Source of the DNA: Cydia pomonella
Taxonomy: Eukaryota > Arthropoda > Insecta > Lepidoptera > Tortricidae
DNA: 64,000 nucleotides
Assembly: GCF_033807575.1 (NCBI RefSeq)
Contig: NC_084726.1
Location: forward strand, 11,966,001 to 12,030,000
Reading direction: 5' to 3'
The notes under the pieces are model-generated. The model saw nothing but the letters and a program-made list of their open reading frames with translations. It was not told where the DNA came from and ran no database searches. This document shows positions 10,498-20,075 of this stretch, in pieces; within the stretch, counting starts at the first letter, position 1, and every line of letters begins with the position of its first letter. The translations under genes and the position numbers were made by a program.

Positions 10498-11550
10498 TCC
10501 GTTTTCTGAACCTACTGCACTTTAATACGGCCGGTTAATGATGTTATGACTTCAACCAACCTAAATATGTTAAAATTGGTCACTCTCGTAGTGAGTGTTG
10601 TGTGCAACCCATTATTTCACAATAGTGCCGTAAACGAGGGTAGTTTCTCGCCCCTGCTGCTACCGGCGCCCGCGCCTAGTCATTGGGCTGCGCCGGTCCA
10701 TCAACGCAAGCTGCTGACGACACTTCTCGGTACGGAGTGAAACATGTCGAGCGTTTTCGACTTAAAATACTTGAGTGACCCGTATTAAAATATTTAATAT
10801 GTCTAACGGAAGTTTTGTTATGAAAATCGATCTATCTAACATGTGAAAATATATAATATTATGGAGGAAGGCGAAAAATGTAATATGCGATTATGAAAAA
10901 CGCGTGTGTGAAAATTCGCTACTATGAAATATTGCTTTTGTGAAAATCGTCTAAAAAATTGTGTCTATCATAGGTATGATCTAAGGTAATTATAACTTTT
11001 TAATTAAGTACGTCTATATATATAATACTCTCGATAACTCAGTATTTAAATATTCGTACAAAGTTACCCGATTTTTATTGCTCTCGAGTGTATTTGTTAG
11101 CCTTTAAAACAATGCAAGTGATACCTTTTTCAAACTTAAAAGTGTACATTAAAACTAAAATGTACAAAGGACATTTTCGCCATAACTATGTGTTATTAGA
11201 AAATTTACGAGCTTCCCGTGTGTTTGGGGAGATATAATAATATTTTTGCGAACGTCGTAAAATATACGGAAGATACGACGTAAAGAGAACAGCCTATTTG
11301 GTTTATGGTAACTGCTGCGTTTACTGAAACCTTTTCGAAGGTGTGATCATAACGTCATATCTCCATCGGTTTTGGAGTAACTTAGCTTTTTTTTATTTTG
11401 ATCAGCGATTTGCAACTGTGTGCTCTAGGCATAAAGGCATAATGTCATATCTTTGTCCGTTTAAGAGTGACATAAGTCTCTTTGGTTTAGAACAGTGATT
11501 GGCAACTTTACTTTAGGCAGAGGTTTACGTTTAAGCTTAATTTTTCCTGA
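10498..11550. other. Large receptor intron, no recognised feature
   Basis: AT-rich sequence apart from a short GC-richer patch near 10640-10740. The 64-codon frame at 10546 covers that patch but has no recognisable domain. Confidence 0.45.
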
Positions 11551-11697
11551 CGCTTTTATTGTGTGTGTTTATTGCTTTGTTTAACGCAACTGTAGACAAC
11601 GCTTTTATTGTGTGTGTTTATTGCTTTGTTTAACGCAACTGTAGACAACGCTTTTATTGTGTGTGTTTATTGCTTTGTTTAACGCAACTGTAACAAG
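11551..11697 (+). repeat. Three identical-phase 49-bp tandem units
   Basis: CGCTTTTATTGTGTGTGTTT starts at 11551, 11600 and 11649. The units are essentially identical, each ending GCAACTGTAGACAA or GCAACTGTAACAAG, which points to a recent slippage or duplication event. Confidence 0.95.
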
Positions 11698-12099
11698 GTT
11701 TTAGTGCAGATTAATTAAGTTTGGACGTTTTAGCGACTTAGAACTTATTTTTATTTGTTTTTATACTTGTGTTTAATAACAAGCAACACTAACAGTAACA
11801 ATGCGTTTAATTCCCGAAACAGACGAAACGACCGAACTCCCATACAAAATTTTTACTTTACGCCTTTTTATACGGACAAATTAGTTTGCCAGACTATAAT
11901 AACGTAAAGCCACCCTGCTATAGTCCAGTACTAAAACTGTGGTCTACAAGTTCAACGCTTAATCATGTATAAATACAAGTGTTCTTTTTGATATTATCTG
12001 AGTTATTCCTTGCATTTATAAAAATAGTTTACTTACTATAAGAACTTAGACATTCAAAAAATAGTTGCACGTGAACGAAGATATTCGAGTTCGGCGGCG

Positions 12100-12207
12100 T
12101 CAGCATGGTCGCCACTTTATCGTCTGTCACCAAATCTGTCACGTTTTAATAAGTGCGAAAGTGAAACATGGCGCGATAGGTGATAAAGAGAAGGCCATGC
12201 TAAGGCA
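12100..12207. mobile_element. MITE family C, short copy (AGCATGGTCGCCACTTTATC ends)
   Basis: AGCATGGTCGCCACTTTATC pairs with GATAAAGAGAAGGCCATGCT. Between them are GTCTGTCACC and CTGTCACGTTTTAATAAGTG. The same body is seen at 53215-53382 plus 60015-60236, where a large element has split it. Confidence 0.7.
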
Positions 12208-12451
12208 GCAGTTTGGATCATAGGAGCTTTTGGAGTATGGTTAGTTGGTTTTACGGTCGTTTTAAATTAAATAAGTGGGCTGTTCCCACCACCATTGTTA
12301 GCACAGTATAATTAAAGGACAGTGCAGAACAAACATGCCTTGAGTTATGTGGATACCGCTGTAATAGTTTCGTGATATACTGAGCGTTCTAAATTTGTGT
12401 AAACCTTGAGGAAAATTTTGGTCAAGGATAATAAATTATGATTTATACCTT

Positions 12452-12830
12452 TGATGACCGGTTTGGCCTGGTGGATAGTGACCCTGCCTACGAAGCTGAT
12501 GGTCCCGGGTTCAAATCCTGGTAAGGGCATGTATTTGTGTGATGAGCATGGATATTTGTTCCTGAGTCATGGGTGTTTTCTATGTATTTAAGTATTTATA
12601 AATATTTATATATCGTTGTCTAAGTACCCTCAACACAAGCCTTGGTTTCATACTGATTATTACTGACGCGCGGCAGATACGACTGTCGCGAGCGTCAGCC
12701 GCGCGCGACTGTCGCATCGGCCGCTAGCCACGAAAGTCTAGCTTTATTGAGCTTACTGTAGGACTTAGTCAATTTGTGTAATAATGTCCTATAAATATTA
12801 ATTTATTTATTGAGTTCTTGCTCTCTTTAA
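12452..12830 (+). mobile_element. tRNA-derived SINE with a GC-rich internal insertion
   Basis: The head is GACCGGTTTGGCCTGGTGGATAG (A-box region) and the B box is GGTTCAAATCC within 12503-12518. The body then reads TATTTGTTCCTGAGTCATGG, CTATGTATTTAAG and CGTTGTCTAAGTACCC. Compared with the copy at 33249, the sequence after ACACAAGCCTT is interrupted at about 12645-12744 by roughly 95 GC-rich bases before TTATTGAGCTTACTG resumes. The tail is AT-rich ending near 12830. Confidence 0.85.
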
Positions 12831-12884
12831 TTAACTTTTAAATGTTAAACAATAACCGGTTTTGGTACCTGTATATAACGGAAC

Positions 12885-12930
12885 CCTTACAGTTTCTTCA
12901 TGTCCGTTCGTCCGTTTGTCTGTAGCTGTA
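12885..12930 (+). repeat. (GTCY)n-bearing repeat, small fragment
   Basis: ACGGAACCCTTACAG followed by CATGTCCGTTCGTCCG and GTTTGTCTGTAGCTG matches the 5' part of the family near its microsatellite. The rest is missing. Confidence 0.5.
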
Positions 12931-13458
12931 TTTTGTGTTCGTCTTTTACAATTAAAATTATCCTAATAAAATTAATAAGTGATGATAATCCGAAGAAATA
13001 TTTTTCTTTTAAAAATTGCTGCTAGAGACTTAGCGAAGATATTCATAATATTAATATTAGTTCTGTCATATTTGCTTACGCATTTTTCAAATCAAAATAT
13101 ATATGTGGTATAATTTGGCCAAGGAATCTCATTTCAAACATAAACAGAGAGACATACTGTCTTTGTTTTACGCTAGTACTAGCACCCAAAAGAAAGGGAA
13201 GAGTATAGTTTCCTTCATTCTTATTTACTTGCACATTTGGTTTGCCAAAAAATTTCAAATAATCCCTACCTCAAACTGTCGATCAAATGCCAATGTCCAA
13301 TATGTAAAGCGAGCCATTATATAGTCCCTGTTAGAGCTAATTTGTTCACAGGATCCAGGGCAATCGCCGTCTGACCTAAATTGCTAAAACATTGCCTAGG
13401 CACTAACGCAATCAAGCTGAAAGTGCTAAGACTAACTTGTAACTTAATTGGGATGGCA

Positions 13459-13722
13459 TTTTTAGGGTTCCGTACCCAAAGGGTAAAACGGGACCCTATT
13501 ACTAAGACTTCGCTCTCCGTCCGTCAGTCCGTCAGTCCGTCCGTCCGTCCGTCCGTCCGTCTGTCCGTCCGTCCGTCCGTCTGTCACCAGGCTGTATCTC
13601 ATGAACCGTGATAGCTAGACAGTTGAAATTTTCACAGATGATGTATTTCTGTTGCCGCTGTAACAACAAATACTAAAAAGTACGGAACCCTCGGTGGGCG
13701 AGTCCGACTCGACTCAAAAGCA
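13459..13722 (+). repeat. (GTCY)n-bearing repeat, short form
   Basis: It opens TTTTTAGGGTTCCGTACCCA. The microsatellite at 13515-13580 is the longest GTCC run of the family in this window. It continues with CACCAGGCTGTATCTCATGA and CGGTGGGCGAGTCCGACTCG and loses its last bases at about 13722. Confidence 0.9.
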
Positions 13723-14029
13723 CTTAAAACTAAATACTAGTAAAAGCTAATACAGATAAAACACGAGCGCGTAGGTGTTTTCAAATTTTAATCTAAAAGT
13801 TATATTTGTTCCAGCTTATGCTCAGATAATTTATATCATAAATTAAACTACAGAAACTCGTGTCTAGATATTCCACTGTTTAGACAAAGTTTTATATTAC
13901 CTAACCGTTTTATTAGGTATAAATTGAGAACGGGTCTAGATCCGGGGGCGTTTTCTAATTGTAATAACAGGGTGTGTTGCCAACATGCTAATCGTTTACG
14001 CTCCGTAGCGAACAAAGCGCGACCTTTAT

Positions 14030-14400
14030 TTATTTAATCTTTATTGCACAAAAGAAAACCTTATAGTACAAAAGGCGGACTTAATGCCATGAGGCATTCT
14101 CTACCAGTCAACCTTTAGGCAAAGCAGAGAGATTGTGGGCGGTGCTACTTTAACAACAACAACCAAATATAATACAATAACATACCATACATACATAATA
14201 CATACATACATAAATATACATACTTATATTTCTTATAATATATACATAAATAACGATAAAACATATAGATTGTACCAAGGATGCTGGCGGCATTTCCTCG
14301 TCGTATCGCAATGCTGATACGTTGTGCGAGGAAGTCGCCAGCTCGGTCACCAGTTACGTCAGCCAGACGCTTCGCGATTTCTGCTGATAAATAAAATTAT
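14030..14400 (-). mobile_element. 5'-truncated LINE 3' end
   Basis: Read on the - strand from 14395, the frame gives AKRLADVTGDRAG, then FLAQRISIAIRRGNAASILG, homologous to the + strand fragment at 2184 and to 21443. It is followed by a 3' UTR with GGTTGACTGGTAGAGAATGC and GGCATTAAGTCCGCC, and a terminal GCAATAAAGATTAAATAAAT. A GTAT/ATAC-rich low-complexity stretch at 14170-14245 lies just after the coding end. The UTR motif alone also appears at 44585, 51383, 52325 and 61135. Confidence 0.7.
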
Positions 14401-14455
14401 TTGTAAGAAAATCGGATCTATAAATCCTATAGTCTTTTAAAATGAAAACAACTTT

Positions 14456-14583
14456 AGCCTTACCATGAGTTTCTATGCATTGCATCTCGCTCGTACTGGC
14501 GTATTAGTGGGAGCGAGATGTATAGAAAGCAAGTTACACAGACGTTAGCGAATATATCAGTGTCAAACTCGTGGTAAGGCTAC
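14456..14583. mobile_element. MITE family D (AGCCTTACCACGAGTTT ends)
   Basis: AGCCTTACCATGAGTTT at the left pairs with AAACTCGTGGTAAGGCT at the right. The body contains CATCTCGCTCGTACT and GAGCGAGATGTATAGAAAG, itself an inverted pair. A second copy is at 30846-30996. Confidence 0.8.
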
Positions 14584-14589
14584 TTATTA

Positions 14590-14887
14590 TGTTTTTTAGA
14601 GTTCCGTACCCAAAGAGTCAAACGGGACCCTATTACTAAGACTTTCCTGTCCGTCCGTCCGTCCGTCTGTCACCAGGCTGTATCTCATGAACCGTGATAG
14701 CTAGACGGTTGAAATGTTCACAGATAATGTATTTCTGTTGCCGCTATAACAACAAATACTAAAAACAGAATAAAACAAATATGTAAGGGGGGCTCCCATA
14801 CAACAAACATAATTTTTTTGCTGTTTTTATAAATAACGGTACGGAACCCTTCGTGCGCGATTCCGACTCGCACTTGGCCGGTTTTTT
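14590..14887 (+). repeat. (GTCY)n-bearing repeat, short form with AAAACAGAATAAAAC insert
   Basis: It begins TTTTTTAGAGTTCCGTACCC, has a GTCCGTCCGTCCGTCTGTC run at about 14650, and ends CGCACTTGGCCGGTTTTTT. The insert with CTCCCATACAACAAACAT is shared with the copy at 16128, so these two form a sub-branch. Confidence 0.9.
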
Positions 14888-15405
14888 ATACTAAAAGCAT
14901 ACGGCTCGCCAGATGAAAAGCTCTCCGTAGCCTATAGGCGCCTGCAACTTCAGAGGAGTTACATGCGCGTTGCCGCCCCTAACACTCCGCACACAGGAAC
15001 AGCAGGCAACACAACACTATGAGTAGGGTCTTAGTGTTATTTAGCTGCGGTTTTCTGTAAGGTGGAGGTACTTCCCCAGTTGGGCTCTGCTCTAGATCTG
15101 GAATGACATCCGCTGTGCTGTGTCCTACCACACAACACGAGATGACATTCACAATGCCCATACCTCGCTTTTGGACGTAGTTTAACACATTCACTGCCGG
15201 GAACCCACCTGGTGGGCGCTCGTGAACTTTGTTCAGATGCCGGACAACCCGCTGGGCGGGTTGTTTTGTACGCAGCTATAGACCACCGGTTTCTGGGGTA
15301 GTGCGCCGTTTTTTGTCTAGCAGTGAATGTGTTAAGGACATACCCGGGTCGAATTACACGAATTTCGCAAAACACGTTTCTAGTAGGTACCTGAATAAAC
15401 GATGA
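14888..15405 (-). mobile_element. LINE-like 3' end, split by a TTAA MITE
   Basis: On the - strand a frame reads YVQKRGMGIVNVIS, CVVGHSTAD-IPDLE and SPTGEVPPPYRK. The homologous frame is conserved at 29415-29606 (-), so it was once coding. It is followed by a 3' region whose far end (TACGGCTCGCCAG here, CGTCGGTGGCAAACAAGCAT at 29260) is also found alone at 34921. I take this as the 3' end of a non-LTR retrotransposon common in Lepidoptera; the clade is not determined. A 146-bp MITE at 15186-15331 interrupts it. Confidence 0.6.
15186..15331. mobile_element. TTAA MITE, 146 bp (CACATTCACTGC ends)
   Basis: The ends CACATTCACTGC and GCAGTGAATGTG are perfect 12-base inverted repeats flanked by TTAA (15182-15185 and 15332-15335). 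The related LINE copy at 29245-29605 has only one TTAA at the matching spot, which gives a paralogous empty site. A second MITE copy is at 63136-63258. Confidence 0.9.
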
Positions 15406-16016
15406 CATCTGATATATTACGGTAAGTCATACAGTTAAAAATACTCCTACTTACATTTCCTTACGGCATTCCCTTGCTTCATAAGTCATAAGTGACATAA
15501 ACTGGTTAAAATAATTCCAACCTTACGTAATTCAGAATAAGGTTAAAAGTCATAAACCGTTTGAGTACGTCACGATCAAAGCTTGTCACGTAACCGACTT
15601 GAATTCAGTTCTTTGAATCTGGACTGTTTCGGTGAAGATATTAAGTAGATTTTTCTTTGGTAATGTTAGTAAGGTTATTCGGAGGTCAGACGAGGTCCAA
15701 GATATATAGAAGGCACAATTGCTTATTGGATCCGGCCTATATTTGAATAAAAGGCTATCGACTATAAAATAGTCTAGCTATTATTGCGAGTGAGGGGAAA
15801 AGTCGATAAAATTTATCGATAAGGAGAATGAGATTTTTTATTGCGGTTCAGTTTAAGGTAATGGGTCTATGAATTTATTTTATGTCCAAGTTTGAGGGTT
15901 ATGGCGGTAATGGATTAAAAGTTTGGGAATGGCTGTATTGTTTGATGTGAGGTTAAGGATAATAGTTTTATTTGTCTCAATCATTAACATAGTTACCTGC
16001 ATGATAACAGTTACGA
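15406..16016. other. Intronic DNA, nothing recognised
   Basis: Mixed AT-rich sequence. I see no repeat partner in the window, no exon-like frame and no strong structure. Confidence 0.4.
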
Positions 16017-16056
16017 AGCCAAATATGTATGTAGGTACCTATGTATGTATGTATGT
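16017..16056 (+). repeat. ATGT microsatellite
   Basis: An imperfect (ATGT)n run broken by a GTAGGTACCT interruption. Confidence 0.85.
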
Positions 16057-16127
16057 CACTTCATTGCACATAAACATGTTTACAAAAATGTAAGTAATAT
16101 CTATATTTTTATGTATGACTATATGTT

Positions 16128-16330
16128 GCCAAAGGAATCGGACGTTATTACTATGACTCCGCTGTCCGTCCGTCTGTCGGTCTGTCCGTCTGTCCGTGTG
16201 CTATAACAACAAATACTAAAAAACAGAATAAAATAATTAATGCTCCCATACAACAAACATGTTTTTTTTGCCGTTATAATGGTACGGAGCCCACCCTGCG
16301 CGAGGCGCACTCGCACTTGGCCTGTTTTTT
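16128..16330 (+). repeat. (GTCY)n-bearing repeat, internally deleted
   Basis: It retains GTCCGTCCGTCTGTCGGTC at about 16163, the AAAACAGAATAAAAT insert and CTCCCATACAACAAACATG as in the 14590 copy, and ends CACTCGCACTTGGCCTGTTT. The CACCAGGCTG to GCTAGACAG section is deleted. Confidence 0.8.
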
Positions 16331-16779
16331 TATTCATTTATTTGAATGTCACATTCGTTCATTCATAATTGAGTCGCTTCCATGAAATTGTCATTCTGTC
16401 CACTTTCTATACCTATATCGAACCTAAACTAGATTTCATCTATTGCATTTTTATATCCCTACCGACAAATGTCGGCATCTCTAAAATCCTTTACCTCATT
16501 TTTCCACTAACACTCAACGATAACCTCTCCCCCGCAAAATGAAAACACGTCGCATAAAATCGATACGCCCCATCACTACCCTATCATCTGCAACCTTTGA
16601 ACCGGGCCATAAACTCGGCGAAGGGTTAAACCCTTTATAAAAACTATCCCTTTGATTATAACGGGTTAAATCGAAAGGCCTTTTAGTTTTATGCGGGATT
16701 TTTATACGCGGGAGGAAGGAGTTATTATTAAGTAGATTAAAATTTTAGTTTGAAATGTTTGAGTAAGTATTATTATAGT

Positions 16780-17002
16780 ACAGTCAGCATCAAAAGTAGC
16801 GGATCAAATAACGCTTCATAAGTATCTACCATTCTATAACCGTTTAATAAAACCTGATGTCTTTAATATAGAACAACTGAGACTGTAAAAGATATACTTT
16901 GGAACATGAAATTCAGAAATTCATCTATATTTGGAAAAGTTATCTGAGATGTCAGATACTTTGGGCGCGTTTTTTCATCCGCTACTATTGATGCTGACTG
17001 TA
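16780..17002. mobile_element. MITE family E (ACAGTCAGCATCAAAAGTAG ends)
   Basis: The left end ACAGTCAGCATCAAAAGTAG and the right end CTACTATTGATGCTGACTGT are inverted repeats flanked by TA. The second full copy is at 49678-49902, with the same internal order (CATAAGTATCTACCATTCT, GGAAAAGTTATC). A lone right end is at about 49205-49233. Confidence 0.85.
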
Positions 17003-17006
17003 CAGT

Positions 17007-17117
17007 CTGAAAATATCGATACGAAAAAGTGCTAAAAATATGTATACACGATTTTATTGCCCATATATAAAGGTAGTGTATACATATTTTTGGAATATTT
17101 TTCGTATCGATATTTTC
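17007..17117. repeat. Hairpin-forming MITE-like unit
   Basis: GAAAATATCGATACGAAAAA plus ATATGTATACAC on the left pairs with GTGTATACATAT plus TTTTTCGTATCGATATTTTC on the right, around a loop of roughly 30 bases. It lies immediately next to MITE family E and to the split repeat A. Confidence 0.8.
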
Positions 17118-17134
17118 TTTAATTCGTCGTGACC

Positions 17135-17185
17135 GTATATTGTGCAACGAGCCGAAAGTGAAATCTTGGAAGCGAGGGTGGTAAT
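17135..17185 (-). repeat. Repeat A, left part of the copy split by the giant element
   Basis: ATTGTGCAACGAGCCGAAAG through CGAGGGTGGTAAT matches the reverse complement of 28680-28730. The remaining part resumes at 28080 after the 10.9 kb insertion. The last eight bases, GTGGTAAT, are duplicated at 28080-28087. Confidence 0.85.
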
Positions 17186-17193
17186 CAGGGACT

Positions 17194-17575
17194 GAAAAGG
17201 TACCCTTAAAAACGGTTTTGACCGGTCTTTTTAAAGGGTACCCGACCGTTAAACTAGCATTTCGGTACCGATATCAACGCTTTGGATATCCAAATAAGCT
17301 TCCGTACAAACGGTACCCTTAAATAAAAGTACCTTTAAAACAATTTTGAAACGGTACCCGACCGTTGAAATAGCATTACGGAAGCGGTATCAATACTTTA
17401 GGTATCCAAACAAGCTTCCATCCAAACGGTACCCTTAGACTTTAAAACAATTTTGAAAGGGTACCCGACCGTTAAAATAGCATTCCGGAAGCGATATCAA
17501 TACTTTGGGTATCCAAACAAGCTTCCGTCCAAACGGTACCCTTAAGTAAAAGTATCTTGCCACGCGATCGGATAC
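17194..17575 (+). repeat. Left subterminal GGTACC/GGTATC repeats of the giant element
   Basis: About four degenerate units of roughly 90-115 bases. Each has AACGGTACCCTTA, a TTTTAAA spacer, GGTACCCGACCGTTAAA, a TAGCATT(C/A)CGG, a TATCAATACTTT and GGTATCCAAACAAGCTTCC. The repeated GGTACCC and GGTATCC sextets, mirrored at the right end, are what subterminal transposase-binding clusters of hAT elements look like. Binding is an inference. Confidence 0.8.
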
Positions 17576-17605
17576 CCGAATACAAACCGGTCACTCAATT
17601 TGAAT

Positions 17606-19482
17606 GATCGCCCGCCATCTTGGATTTGGGCATTTAAGCTCAGATTAAGATGAAAATCGATATCTGAGGATCCCAGAGGATCTTTATTATGATTCTGAGG
17701 TCAAATTTTTAGAAAACGCACGCCATTTTTGATTTCGGCATTTAAGCTCAGATTCAGATGTAAATCGATATCTGAGGATCCCAGAGGATCTTTATTATGA
17801 TTCTGAGGTCATTTTTTTAGAAAACGCACGCCAAATTTGATTTCGGCATTTAAGCTCAGATTCAGATGAAAATCGATATCTGAGGATCCCAGAGGACCTT
17901 TATTATGATTCCGAGGTCAAATTTTTAGAAAACGCACGCCATTTTAAATTTCGGCATTTAAGCTCAGATTAAGATGAAAATCGATATCTGAGGATCCCAG
18001 AGGATCTTTATTATGATTCTGAGGTCAAATTTTTAGAAAACGCACGCCATTTTTGATTTCGGCATTTAAGCTCAGATTCAGATGTAAATCGATATCTGAG
18101 GATCCCAGAGGATCTTTATTATGATTCTGAGGTCAAATTTTTAGAAAACGCACGCCATTTTAAATTTCGGCATTTAAGGTCCGATTAAGATGAAAATCGA
18201 TATCTGTGGATCCCAGAGGATCTTTATTATGATTCTGAGGTCAAATTTTTAGAAAACGCACGCCATTTTTGAATTCGGCATTTAAGCTCAGATTGAGATG
18301 AAAATCGATATCTGAGGATTCCAGAGGACCTTTATTATGATTCCGAGGTAAATTTTTTAGAAAACGCACGCCATTTTAAATTTCGGCATTTAAGCTCAGA
18401 TTAAGATGAAAATCGATATCTGAGGATCCCAGAGGACCTTTATTGTGAATCTGAGGTCAAATTTTTAGAAAACGCACGCCATTTTTTGTTTCGGCATTTA
18501 TGCTCAGATTAAGATGAAAATCGATATCTGAGTATCCCAGAGAATCTTTATTATGATTCTGAGGTCAAATTTTTAGAAAACGCACGCCATTTTTTATTTC
18601 GGCATTTATGCTCAGATTCAGATGAAAATCGATATCTGAGGATTCGAGTGGACCTTTATTGTGAATCTGAGGTCAAATTTGTAGAAAACGCACGCCATTT
18701 TAAATTTCGGCATTTAAGGTCCGATTAAGATGAAAAACGATATCTGTGGATCCCAGAGGACCTTTATTGTGAATCTGAGGTCAAATTTTTAGAAAACGCA
18801 CGCCATTTTTGATTTCGGTATTTAAGCTCAGATTAAGATGAAAATCGATATCTGAGGATCCCAGAGGACCTTTATTATGATTCCGAGGTCAAATTTTTAG
18901 AAAACGCACGCCATTTTAAATTTCGGCATTTAAGCTCAGATTGAGATGAAAATCGATATCTGAGGATCCCAGAGGACCTTTATTATGATTCCGAGGTAAA
19001 ATTTTTAGAAAACGCACGCCATTTTAAATTTCGGCATTTAAGCTCAGATTAAGATGAAAATCGATATCTGAGGATCCCAGAGGACCTTTATTGTGAATCT
19101 GAGGTCAAATTTTTAGAAAACGCACGCCATTTTTTGTTTCGGCATTTATGCTCAGATTAAGATGAAAATCGATATCTGAGTATCCCAGAGAATCTTTATT
19201 ATGATTCTGAGGTAAAATTTTTAGAAAACGCACGCCATTTTTTATTTCGGCATTTATGCTCAGATTCAGATGAAAATCGATATCTGAGGATCCGAGTGGA
19301 CCTTTATTGTGAATCTGAGGTCAAATTTGTAGAAAACGCACGCCATTTTAAATTTCGGCATTAAAGGTCCGATTAAGATGAAAAACGATATCTGAGGATC
19401 CCAGAGGACCTTTATTATGATTCTGAGGTCAAATTTTTAGAAAACGCACGCCATTTTAAATTTCGGCATTTAAGCTCAGATT
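17606..19482 (+). repeat. 108-bp satellite array, first block (about 17 units)
   Basis: The unit runs GCATTTAAGCTCAGATT, AATCGATATCTGAGGATCCC, AGAGGATCTTTATTATGATT, CTGAGGTCAAATTTTTAGAA, AACGCACGCCATTTT. The period is 108 (the CATTTAAG of successive units falls at 17631, 17739, 17847). Variants recur at 324 and 648 bases, for example the TTTATGCTCAGATTCAGATG variant at 18605 and 19253, so higher-order units of three and six exist. The first unit has CCCGCCATCTTGGATTTGGG where later units have ACGCCATTTTTGATTTCGG. Confidence 0.95.
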
Positions 19483-20075
19483 GAGGGAGAGGGAGAGGAC
19501 AGAGGGAGGGGGGGGGTCAGGCCAAGCGTTACGGTCCTGTTACTTTGGGGAAGGGGGGGGGGGGGGGGTCAAGGTTTGCGTTACGTCACGCACGATTTTA
19601 TAATAATACATAAAAAAAAAATTGTTTTTCGCATCCCTAATTTGCGGTATTTCTCTGAGAAAATATTGGCAGCACCGAGCGCGCGACGCGACAATGACAG
19701 ACAGACACAGATACTATTAGACAGTCAGCGCCGTGCTGCAAGTGCCGCAGTTGTGAGAGCGATTCTGATTTACCTTTAATAGAATGTATTAAGAAATGGA
19801 ACCAAAACCCGTTCATAGATGATTAAATTTCTTGATTCCTTGAAACCACAGTTTAATGATTTATTAAAACAGACAGATTTTTGATTAAAAATATCTATAC
19901 TACCACCTGTCTTTCTTTTCTGAATATTAACCTAAAGATTTTTACAAAGCACTTGTTACGTAACGGAATTGAAGGGGGGGGGGGGGGCCCAGATAAGCGT
20001 GACGGTCCTGTTACATGAGGGGAGGGGGGGGTCAAAAAATTAGGAATTTTGCGTTACGTAATTTGTGGACGCCCC
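19483..20075. mobile_element. G-run-rich insertion within the 108-bp satellite
   Basis: The satellite stops after CTCAGATT (19475-19482) and resumes with CTCAGATT (20076-20083), so an 8-bp direct duplication flanks about 593 bases of foreign sequence. The insert has GGGAGAGG-rich edges and two long G runs (about 19553-19568 and 19974-19987). It also has two direct repeats of AAGCG(T/G)(T/G)ACGGTCCTGTTAC and of GCGTTACGT. The right edge TTTGTGGACGCCCCC resembles the ends of a common arthropod DNA-repeat type. No transposase is seen. Confidence 0.7.

Noticed and set aside
15037..15408. A 123-codon - strand frame
   Set aside because: It is a different frame from the one conserved between the two LINE-like copies and runs across the inserted TTAA MITE.
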